From contig NC_064234.1 in the NCBI RefSeq assembly GCF_023101765.2, positions 496,001 to 560,000 on the forward strand: a stretch of DNA of 64,000 nt, given 5' to 3'. Position numbers and translations under genes: made by a program. The notes under the pieces are model-generated. The model was not told the origin of the DNA. It made no database searches and worked only from the letters and a program-made list of their open reading frames with translations. Source of the DNA: Spodoptera frugiperda (lineage: Eukaryota > Arthropoda > Insecta > Lepidoptera > Noctuidae). This document shows positions 46,951 to 58,900 of this stretch, in pieces; position 1 is the stretch's first letter, and the number at the start of each line of letters is the position of its first letter.

Positions 46951-47983
46951 ACTGAATGCACTTATCACAAGTTGGTATTGAGACCCATCTTAAATGCATC
47001 TATTTAACTTCGATACCTTTTAATTACCTACTACTTAAATAGATACTACATACACAGTACAGAGAAATACCATCTATTTTCTGTGACTACATAGCATAGA
47101 TATAAGAAAGTCCTACATAGATAACAATTTGCGGTAAAAAATGCGTGGTTGTTGTTTGAATAAGGTAGACCACTAATTTTCATTTCAATGTCCGTCTTGT
47201 ACGTACTTTAAAATATTAGGCACGTATTTTTTTATTTACTAACGGTAAAAAAAAACTTACATTCGAAGATATATTCGCTTCTGGGTACGTTTTATATGTA
47301 TACGTAGAAATGACGTATTTGCTCCCATTCCTAAACTTTGATTCGTTTTATTTAAATATTGTTGACAAAATAAAAAAATACGTCTCTAATACCTAACTGA
47401 CGGACTAAGTCGATTTTTAATTTTCAAACCCTGTCATCATTTTTATTATGATTTTTATTAATTCATAATTTTTATTGCCGGCGGCAGATGGAATTCTGTT
47501 ATGTACCACAAAATACTTTATTTCTTTATGTTTAGATATCTGTGTCTTATTTACTGTTTAATTCACAATTTAGTTTGTTTATTTACGTTATTACAAGCGT
47601 ACTAGATACTACTTACTCGATATTTAAAAAAAACGAAACGTGCTATTTCATTTTGTTGTCTATTTATAGTGAAAATGGGCCAATAACGTTTTAAGTTTAT
47701 ATTCTACGGTACATTACATTAAAACCATTAGGTATTATTAATACGATATTTTATTGATATATTTTTTTTAATGTTTGTCAATGAAATGTCTGATCTAGAC
47801 GCAACCTGCTGTAGACCAGGGTAGCCATATTAGGCACATATTCATCAATACCTACTTCATGATTTATTTCATACTAAATGTTACATCAATCTCAATTTTT
47901 CGAGACCGAATAAAATTGAACTAAGAAGTTAACTTACTAGCATATCAAACTTGTCATATTTTGGCCCCGCCTTAATCCGGCGT

Positions 47984-48088
47984 GTTGCGTAGGCGTCGTA
48001 CTACGCCGTAGTCTCGTAGACTATACCAGTCCGCTACGATTCGTAGACACAGTTGCGTAGGCGAATGCGTTGAACTACGCCGTAGTCT
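47984..48088. repeat. Duplicated GTTGCGTAGGCG/ACTACGCCGTAGTCT unit
   Basis: GTTGCGTAGGCG at 47984-47995 and 48052-48063, each followed by ACTACGCCGTAGTCT (48000-48014 and 48074-48088). The second motif is itself partly palindromic (ACTACGcCGTAGT). The unit repeats at about 68 bp. GC-rich; class unknown. Confidence 0.65.
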
Positions 48089-49769
48089 TTATCGGGGTTC
48101 GCTACCCTGCGGTGTACGGCATTAGAACATATTTATAATAAGTCCAAATATAAGTCCAGAGTTATAATAATTATAAACTTTATTATGTAGTGTAAACGGT
48201 TCGTTACAATTTTGCTACATTTAGTATGTTCATCAGTATAAAAATTTAAAACACAAGTGATAAAGTAACATGTTATACAAAAACTGAACTGAAAGAAATA
48301 AAAACAAAACAAAAGGAGATTTTAGATTCCAGTATAAATTAATACAGTGTAGCTGTAGCGGATAACTTCAAGCATGATGACAGAGTTGATAGAATTAAAA
48401 ATCGATGTCTATTTAATTCTATGTTTGACTTTCTGGCTGATTCCGTGGCGTATTTTCACAAGAAATTTACTGGCCGACGGCACCCGCGTTACATAGTCTG
48501 ATGTAAGGCTACACAGACAGTAGGTACGTAAATACCTTCCTAGATATACTTATAACATTGAACGTTTGTATTATTTAACTATTTAATAAAATTGTACATA
48601 CAGATAATCTTGTCCGTCTCACAAAATAATCAAAATTATTGGTTTTGATTGTAAAGTAGACATTGGTATTCTAAAATTTCGCCTACAATTCGCTGATAAC
48701 TCAATGTTTAACTAAAGTGTACAGTATCAAGTTGTATAACACTATTATAATGTTTGGTGTCGAGTTAAGTATATTTTGCAGTATCGATCTATTTAAATGT
48801 TTCACGTGGTTACACATATCATGGCTTGCATTATTGCTATCTAAACATGTTCATTAGAAAGTCATTATTCCATCGCAATACTAGTGGTTGAAGTCATAAA
48901 AATACAAACCTAAAAAGTTGAATATACGTCTTACCAACGTTCAACATATAAAAATATTTTACTGAAATCCCTAGAAGTGTTCATATAGACCGACAAGTCG
49001 CGATTGAAATGGGTGGGCGTGAATCTAGGAAGGCGTGGCGATGTTATCCCCGCCTTCTGTCAAGCAGGGCGGCCCGCCCAACATTAATTGATTACTTGCA
49101 TTGAATTTCCACAAAAAGAAAGTTCACTATATTATGTAATTGTGTAAGAAAATGTGATTAAGGTACGGTACGCAATTGTTGTAGCATTGTAGCCTTGAAT
49201 ATATTATCACCTCATTTACATAGGTCGTGTAGAAGTTATTTAATATTGATACATTTCATTTTGAGCGATTTCTGGTGATAATCTCAGACACATTTACATT
49301 TCGGCAATTTATCTGGAGAAAACCTCATATATTATGTAATTATTCTGACATGAGATTGGTTTCAAAATGAGATGTGAGATATCTAACATTGAAACGTGTA
49401 GTCGGATATCAACAAAAGTAAAAGAAAATTAAACATATTAAACGTACGTATAAGCAAAGCAAGCCACCATTAGCATTTCTTGAAGAAAATAAACTAACTG
49501 TAAAAACACAGTTATAGTTATTTCCACCAGTATTTTATTAGGCCACATACGTGACTTCTGTGCCAATCAAACACCCAATTCAAATTCTTTTCTGAGAATT
49601 GAATTTGGGTCCTATTAGTTTTGTGTCTACTTTTTATAACCTTTTATAACCAAAGAATCAACTCCATAACTCACGAATCGTAGCTTGTTACTTATCGCTT
49701 ATCCATAAGAAAAACTAGACCAATAAGAACTTTCTAGAAATTATTTCTTCTTAAATAATATTCCTAAGG

Positions 49770-49913
49770 ATTTCAATAAAGCCTGCCCTAGTTTCAGGCT
49801 GAATAAGTCTGAGAGGACTTGATCCTGGGCGTGGCTTGTTCCCGGTCCACGCCCAATGTCGTCAAAAGCAGAGGTCTGCAGTCACTCTGGCCAAGGCACG
49901 GCGCCGCGCGGAC
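49770..49913 (+). promoter_or_regulatory. DAT 5' flank with paired GC boxes
   Basis: GC-rich stretch just before the DAT start codon. TGGGCGTGG (49826-49834) and its complement CCACGCCCA (49847-49855) face each other 12 bp apart, resembling Sp1/KLF-type sites. Whether this is promoter or 5' UTR cannot be decided here. Confidence 0.45.
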
Positions 49914-52900
49914 ATGGCGCCGGCAATGCGACCGCCGACACGCAAGTGAGTAACACGCCTTATATATTTTTTTTATTCTTATTTTCTGTGATTCTTTTTT
50001 TTTGGTTTATTTGAATTTGGAAGGTATAGAGTTTTGGTTTGTTATATTTGGTTCTTTCTTTTTTTATGTAAGTAAAATATTTTTTCTGGTTTTCTTTTAT
50101 TATCATTTTCTCTTAATAATTTAATTAATGATAATACATATTTTACATTTTATGCTACTTCTTCTAGCTACCTCTTCTATATCGCGTTTGCGTAGGAGTT
50201 GATAGGCTCGTTATTCCACAGCTACGCTCATAGAATTTATTCCTTAACGTGTTTTAAGTCCCGTCTCTTTCTTTAAAAAAAAACTTGCGTATTTACTTTC
50301 GTCAAATCGTCTTTTGTCTTAATCTTGTCTAAATCTTCAGTTTTAAAGCCATTATTACAGTATTCCGTGCAATGCGATAATATGATTCGTCTGACGTCGT
50401 GTAACATTTACTCCTCGGTCGGCTATCAAGCGACAATATCCTTTTTAATTAATATTTTTTCCAACATACTTAACCCAAATAACTAAATTCGAACAATTTG
50501 TAAATGCGAGCTGATATTCAGTATTTGAATAAGCTCAATAATCTCTGTCGTAATGTGCACCTCTGCCTAATTCTTCGGAGATAAAAGGCGTAACGTTGTA
50601 TAGCGGTTTACGTGGAATAATCTCAAAGGTAGTGCAATAATCTCAAATAGTGAGTTTGAAATAGTATTCTATACTTACTTCTTAGATTTCAAATTAACTG
50701 AACGAAAACAACCTATTTAAAAGATAATAATCTCAAAAGAAAGGCTGTAATAATTAATTACCATTTTATAGTTATTTTTCAGTATTAATAAAGAAAAATA
50801 ATATGGTACGAATTTTCACCCCGCGGCTTGGTACGCCATTTTCTGAGAGGTTGGGGGAGATATTAAAAAATACACATTTTTAGCTTTCTATCTTGAAAAT
50901 TGCGGAATGTTCCATACAAACTTTTACCCCACCATTTTAGGAAAGTGTGGTTCAGAAAGAGCCAAAATGTAGCCTATGTCACTATTTAGCCCCCCCAATT
51001 AAATTGACAAAAAATCATGTCACAAAGTCGCTCCGTTGCGACGTGAAGAAATGACAAACAAACAAACACACTTTTCCATTTATAATATTAGTATGGACGT
51101 ATGAAATGTTAATAATCTCGGCTTTCCAAAATTCTCAATAATAACACAAGTAGACCAGGGTTACAAGCTCACCCTCTATCCTCCTCCATTACATAGGATT
51201 TATAAAAATACCTCGCGAAAATTGCCTCCATACTTATAATTTAATGTAAAGTAATCCTTCAGGATGTAAAAAGCGCGATACTATGTTCAGTTCCTTTTTT
51301 CACATTGTCTCACATTAGGATTTTCTCCTGGATCGTGATCCATGGTAAATGTGTTTACTTTATTGACATGTTAATACATATTCCAATATACAAGAATAAG
51401 AATGAAACGTGTGGATTGATATTGAGAATACATAAGGAATAGTTCCGTACGGAAATCGAAAACCGACACAGAGCAAACAACCACTTATCCAGCCATTTTG
51501 CTAACAATGCAATCAAAAGTTAATTTCCAAATGATATTTATGTAGTAGCTACTTCGATTACGACAATTCATTAGTTTTTAAATCGTAATATTGACTTTGT
51601 AAAGATTACAATAAAATCCGAATCAAATCATCAATATAAATTCAAAAAATGCTGGGAATCAGACACCCGAGCTTACGATCCGTCTGATTATCCGCCATAC
51701 CAATAATTAATACTGTTGTTTATATATTGTAGGTGTATCTGTTACCATTCCAAATATCATATGTTAGAGGGTAATAAATAAGTAATGATAGCACTAAACT
51801 AATCATTCAGTACAATACAATACAAATTAATCATATCATAGGTACACTAAAATACTAAACCTGAGCTACGCTCCAGGGCCCGTTGAACAATTTTGATCTA
51901 AATGTAATGGGACATCAGCCGGCGATTATCCCTGTATGCACTATGGAAGTACACCAAAGGACAATCCCCGGTTGATGCAGGACTATTGCGAGATATGGTA
52001 ATTAGAATTCGTAAATTTACCAGAAAATTGTTTTTTTGAGAAAAGTTACTAAACGAATTGTGATCAGGACACGCTGCGAAGCATCTTGTCATATTTTATG
52101 CTGTCCGGTGTCGTCTGCTGATGACAGTACAAATAAAATCTAAGTCTCGAAGACTTTAGTGTGTGCTAGTCACGTTGTTATACAACTCTAGTATTTTAAC
52201 CCAAAACTAGTTTTATACATATTAGGACTCAGCTGTCTGTCCGTTTAACTACGAGTAGCATAACCCGCATGTAGTACGACCTGCGTCACAAAAAAAACAT
52301 TTTTCATCGACGTTTTGATTTTTACTAAACGATTTTATTTATCTTGAAGCCTTGACTCGTTTGTTTGGGTCAAATTTAGTAATTGGAATTTATTGAGACT
52401 GTTTAATATAAAGAATATTTTTTATGTATTACTTGTATTATTCGGTGGTAGAATCTAGCTGCCATTAATTTGAATGGGCCGGCTCAATCGGGGTAGTAAT
52501 CTTATCACCAACGTGCGAAGCTTTAAATACAACGTTATTTCGTCCCGTCTGTTAGGTGAGAGTAGTAAGCCCAGTTAATTTAATTGTCTAAATCTTTTTT
52601 AGAGAGAAAGTTTCCCGAAAATACTATCACCATTGTTGCAATGGTGGACTTTTCCTCGTGTAATGTGTGGGGCCACATATTTGTGATTATACTTCTGGTG
52701 TTCTAGAGAAACTAAGGTGACCGAAAATCTTTATCGTAAGGTTTATCCAGATGATTTTATTTCATACTAGCTAGCCCGGCAAACTTTGTACCACCTCAAA
52801 TATTATTTTCTCATCTTTTAAACCTTCCCTGGTTCGAACAGCAGTGGATTTTTATATATAGAGATATATATTATACTTTACTTTTAGTAGGTAATTCTAT

Positions 52901-55900
52901 ATATATACAACGGTATAATTTACATAATTTTGGTATTTAGCGCAAATATCACCTGTGCAAACAAAACTCGACTTCAGTTAAAATTGCATCCGTATCTGTA
53001 CTACTCGAAAACATCGTAATGAATATCTGTCGTGTTCGAAATTCAATTTGTCGACTAGTGGTGCGCTGAGGCTATGACGTATGGTTTTTCGTTGCTAAAT
53101 CGACCATCGGTTAATCGGAGCGCCTCTAGCTGAACGTGACAGCCACTCGGGAATACCGGATAGAGAGCTTACTGTAGGGTTGCCGCAGCTGACTGAATTT
53201 AACAATATTTCGCAAACTTCTTTTTGGAGTAATAACAAACGGTAATGACAAAATATGTACGGTACCTATTATATACTACGAGTAGATTATACGATAGATA
53301 GGTGTTGCAATTCAGACAGATAACCGAATAGAAAATAATGATATTCCAGAAAAATTACGATTTTTTTTCGTTCTGAGTATCTGTGGACTCTACCTACATT
53401 TATTACATTTTACAACTCATATTAACGCTTCAGTTAGAAGCTGATTTGACTCAACCCCGTGCTGACGTGGCAAAGAAATGAAAAGAAATCAAAGCTTTGG
53501 AGTTAAAATTGCGTCAACCCTGTGACAAAGCGCGGTCAGCGGTCAGCGTGGCGCGTGAAGTGGCGCCCTCTGTCACGCGGCGCGTCATAACATTTGTCAC
53601 TTCATTATGTCGCGGCGTAATGGAGGGCCATGCTCTCGCGGTATTTCTGGCCAGTTAATTAACACTCAAATAAAAGGTCAAGTGGTGTAGTTTGGTCCGC
53701 TTGTTGTTTTAACGTGTTTGGGTTTTGATTTATAAGAATTGCGCTTGGGTATTATAAAATTGCTTTCTTTTTTAGCAATTCTTTTTTCCATCGAAGAAAT
53801 TTACCTTAAGAGAACTAGAGTTAAAGTTAAGAATCATTTCTTTTAAACTACCAGCAACATAGTTTACTAAACATTTGATGGTAAGCGGACATCATAAGTG
53901 TAGTACAGCTAGCTCCGGAATATAGCTGTATGTACTACACTTCAACTCCAGAAGTACTATAATCATTAAATGATTAATGACCATATAGCAATAAAATAGT
54001 GATTTGTGTGTCCTCTTGCTTACCAGACAAAACACATTAACATTACGTCATAACTTCACTCTGGTATTCCGTGAGAGGGTGATACTTCTCCGGTCGTAAT
54101 CATAATCGTAGAGCCGCAACATAATCTTCCATTCAAAAACATTTTACAGATTAACTAAGTATCACGGTTTACTCCCGTAAATTAATGCATAAAAGCTCTA
54201 CTAGTTTCGAGTCACAGAGGGACTCTTCATTATGAGCACCGTGCGCAGACGCGGCATTCTTTATTAATTTACATGAGTAAACCGTGATATTTAGTTAATT
54301 TAGTTTTACGATAGTTATTAAAAAAAAGATTTTACAGAATAATTTGTTTGCAGGGTGTGTCGGATTCCCGTGGTTGGGCAGTAGGATGGCGCTGAAGACG
54401 CCTACGCCGGGCGTCGGCGAGCGCGAGACATGGGGCAAGAAGGTGGACTTCCTGCTGTCCGTCATCGGGTTCGCCGTCGACCTCGCCAACGTGTGGCGCT
54501 TCCCTTACCTCTGCTACAAGAATGGCGGCGGTAAGTACTTCTTTCTAATGACAATTATATTCCAGCACGAGACTGCGTGATTTATTGGTCAAGCGGTTGC
54601 CAGCGTAGTTCCCGAGCGAGGCGCTTCGGGTTCTGTTCGTGTTTGGAATTAGTAAATTGGTCACTCCCTATAACATGGGCCTCAGAATGCGACTCGCGAA
54701 AAATATGATTGTAGAAAACCCACATAAGTGGGATTTTTTGAGATACTTTGAACAGGAGTACCTATTATTAACAGCGAGTTTGAATAGTCTTTCACGAGGG
54801 ACAAACATACTTTTGCCACAATATCAGAAACCTTTGGTCATTGATCATCAAATATTAGCATCAGATATATTGGTATCATCATACACTTAACAGCACACGA
54901 AGCTATAATTTGGTTGCAGCTCCATAATCAATTAACCTAATTATCCATTCTAGACTAGCTAGAGCACGCGGTGTCGGTGTCTAGAGTGGCGCGGTTGTGC
55001 CTTGAATGGCACTAAGTGCCTCTTGCGTCGCTAATTGTCCGCCTCTCGTCTCGACGACGCCGACGGCTTCCGTCACGTCATAAACATTCTGACTGCATAC
55101 TGGATCATAATCATTTCCGATTTTGTAACATCTGTAGATAGATAGTGCGCCTAATGATGGTTGCAATCGCCGTAGGAACTTGTCCGCCAATATATTTCCT
55201 TACAATTTATAAGACCCTATATTAATTATTATATTAATCACTTTATATTTTGATACGAAGTGGAACATGTTTAAGTAATAAGGAGTATGTCAATCAAATT
55301 AATTTATATTGCTACTTGTATAGTTTAATTTAAGTTTGCAGATTACAATTTGAGCATTTTCTCTCAGATACAGTACAAAATGATTCATAGATCCTTCTGT
55401 CTGATTGCGCGCTAACGCCGACTGTAGAACACTTGAGGCATAATAGGCGGTTAACAATCGTACGCCTTGTGCCTCGCCTCGCCTCGTGCGCGTCGAGTGG
55501 CCTGCACTGTGCTTACACCTGCGGCTTGCTAATTGAAGGCTTCACATTCGCCAGTGTGCACGTCGAGTGTTCATGTAATAGTGTTATACACTCAACTACG
55601 TAAGTACGTACCCATAGTACGTATTTACTAGTCAGAGAACAGCGCTTTTTTGAAAGGAAATACTTTACCTTTAATAATTTCTTAGAAAGAGACTTTCCGA
55701 TACAACTTAATAAGTTGCGGAAAAAGATATGATAAGCTTGTTGTTTTTATTCAACGATTTATCGCAAAAATCTACCAAACACAGAAACGTTATTTAATGT
55801 TAAAGCACCCGTCATTGCGCAAGTAAACTATATATTTAATATTTATTCAATATATGTATAACAACTAGCTGATCAAAAATTTTAAAAAAAAGTATGGTGA

Positions 55901-58900
55901 ACAACCCTTGTCATTTAGGGCTATCGAAAATAGGTAGTAGCCGATTTTCAGACCTGAATACGCATATAAAATGTGTTAAAAAACGGTTAAGCCGTTTTGG
56001 AGGAATACGGTAACTAACATTGTGACATGGAAATCTTATATATTAGATAGAACTATGAAAAACAAAACACTGCAAGTGACAAGACGCGATATGACCGGGC
56101 TTCGGAAGATTCCGCAGATTGCGCGTCTTTGCTGTTGTCTGTAACGGAAATGAAATGCCTCAAGCTAGAGGCCGGACAGGCAAAGGCCCGGAAACCGGCA
56201 AATGAGATGTGTTTGGATGCCGTTTAAATGTTATTGGTATTTGTTTGTTGAAGATATTTTATAATTATGTATAGAAATATAGCAATGCGCACGACATAAG
56301 TAATTTACAGTGGTTCGTGTACTGGACATAACAAAAACAATTATACTTTATTCTGAATCGGAGGAATTTCAGTATATTTCGGTTCGGTTTTTAAGAATTC
56401 CGTCTAAGATGATCAAGCCAGAGAGAGGCATGAGATATGCCAACTAACTAACTTTTAGCATTATTTACTTACTTGGTAAATAAGATAGCAACTTAAAAAT
56501 AAAAAGCTCTGAGCTGACCTTATTCCAAAACCATGGAGAATATATTGAAAACACGGGCGCGTATAACAAAGTTGCTGCCACATAGTTAATTGCATCCGTT
56601 GCTGGCGCTGCCGATGCTTTGATCGTCCGTCGCCACCCTTTGCCGTCCAAGAGTCAGTAATTGACAATCAAAACGCGCCCTTTACGCCGGGAAAACTTAG
56701 TTAGCTTCTCGATGTGCAGGAAAATTAGTAACGTAATAATGGGAGAGGGTAATAAGATAATGGAGAGGGGAGGTCATCCTCCATCCTCTCTCGCAACGCA
56801 AAGGCCGATCGGGCCGCGTCTGTCCGTGATCTAATTAAATGGCAATTCTCGTGAACTGTTGAAATGTGATCTTGTTCTTGAGCCGGCCGAGCTAAGAGGA
56901 AATTTATTTAGAACGCCCGATGAGATATTGAAAATGGATGCAGTCTACTCTGTGTTCCTATATCATGTTAAATGGTCTTGCTCTTAGTTGGAATTTTCTT
57001 GTACTAATACGATGACCATAAAGTGCAGATAATTAGATTTGGGTACATAATTAGGTAGGACAATAAGATAGACGGGTAAGAAAATTAACAATTTAATTGT
57101 AATAGTCCGTTAGTTAAATAATTAAAAAAAATGTTAGTTAGTTAGTAGTTTAGGTAGTCACGTTGCCTTATGAAATGTAGTAGTGAATCGAGATATCAAT
57201 GTATCGTCGAAAGCAGGTATTTAATTTTGTAAGAAAATAAAAATACGTCTCTGATTTTAGGGCAATTACTTTCAGACTTACTTTCACAGAAACTTCTCAA
57301 GTATCCATGTTAGGCTTTCTATAAAGTTCCTATGAAAATCAAAACACCTTACTTATAGTGCAACATAGATATAATTTGACCATCTACACGATTTCTCAGC
57401 CGTGCTAACTAACCCTTCCGAGCCGGGCCTGATTTATGGCATCGTTCGGTCAAGCAGTGGTTCCGTACTAATTGATTGGGCCACCACTTCATCATGTGAC
57501 CCTCACCATCCATCATCCCTGACGTCCGCTGTACAAGTATACTTCCTCGAACACTGCAATAATTTTATGATATGACATTATAGTTTATTGTATTGTTTGA
57601 TTGGTGTGTACTGGCACACAAGTATTTACTTAAGTATGTATATAAGTAGCTTTTACATTACTTAATAGCAGTATAACGGATGAATTACTCTATCCAAGTG
57701 AAAGTCAAAGCATTTATTTCAATTAATCCTAAATTAATCACATTTTAAAGGGCAAATTGAATTGTTCGTCAGTCTGTCTGTCAGTGAAGCTATGTGCTAG
57801 TTCCAAAATGTAGCGTTGTTCTATTTTGAAAATGTTACCTGAATTCAATAGACATCCAGTAGAAAATAAACATTTAAAGTTCGTATTGCCCAGTAAATAT
57901 GTGAACTTAGTGCATATTATATTTAAAAAGTCGGTTACGTAGTGAGAAATAGGATCAATAAAGTTTACGATTATAGAATAGTTGTTCTATTTCCACACAG
58001 GATATTTACTAAGAGCGTACTCCCGACTGCCGACGGTGGCGATTGTAAGGTGTTTCCAGATGTTAAACTCTTTATATATATTTTTTTCTAATAACTACTA
58101 AATTAATAACTAAAAATCACGGTTTACTCAAGTGCATTAATAGGGAAAAGCTAAAAAATCTACGGGACGTCGTCGCGTCTGCGCACGCTGCTCATGAGGA
58201 AGAGTCCTTTTGTTCCTCGAAACTAGTAGAGCTTTTTAAAATCATCAATTCTGCTGTATTAAAGAACTTTGATTAAATAATCATTTTTTGTATTTTTCAA
58301 GCTAGTGCTACATCACTTCTAGTACTAGAATTTACTGAAATGTTAAAGGAATGGAGTTAACAGTTAATTGAAATCACAGTAGTCGTCTATAAATCAACAT
58401 TTCAGCTGGAAACAATTCGAGCTTACGGTGTAGATGATTTAATGGAGCTGTATCGGCTGCTCGCCGGTAATCTCGTAATACCCAATCATCCGGGCTCCGG
58501 TCCGCGGGGACCTCTCGGAACTAAGGCGATTCGATTACGCACCTTACCATCGTAACAGATTCCAAGGAAATGTAGCTCTAAATTAAATAAGTCTTGAGCC
58601 GATTTGGTTTTTTTATTGTTGCGATTTCAAACGGAAATTAATGTTGAAGGAACGTACTGCGTTTATTAATTGCGCTTTGTTGGTTTTTTGTTTACTATCT
58701 GTTTGGAGATGCAATTTACAGAACTATAAAGTGCCTAAATCCTTTGGTTTCTACCAAGCTTTAATGGATTGTGCTTCCAAAGATCTAATATCACACACAT
58801 CTCACGTGTTATCATACAATCATTGATACAAAATGTTACTACAGAAGAATCCGTTTATTATGACTCCGCCTATATTGACCAACCGGTTATTATAACGTAA

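Larger units (their letters stand above)
45069..49913. other. SMIM14-DAT intergenic DNA
   Basis: 4.8 kb of AT-rich DNA, probably holding DAT upstream regulation and 5' UTR. It contains an RTE-like tail (46580-46950), a duplicated palindromic unit (47984-48088) and GC-box-like clusters near 49010-49080 and 49826-49855. The frame at 45215-45433 has no recognised motif. Confidence 0.55.
49946..54381 (+). other. DAT intron 1
   Basis: 4.4-kb intron. It holds a LINE-type tail (50795-51096), a repeat fragment (52766-52862), a GC-rich island (53510-53645) and a MITE (54150-54299). No exon recognised. Confidence 0.7.
54531..58841 (+). other. DAT intron 2, left part
   Basis: Intron DNA between DAT exon 2 and the Tigger remnant. 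It contains an RTE-like tail (55866-56050), a MITE copy (58100-58240) and several GC-rich patches (54955-55080, 55420-55560, 56560-56830, 57400-57540) that stand out from the AT-rich background. No exon recognised. Confidence 0.65.
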
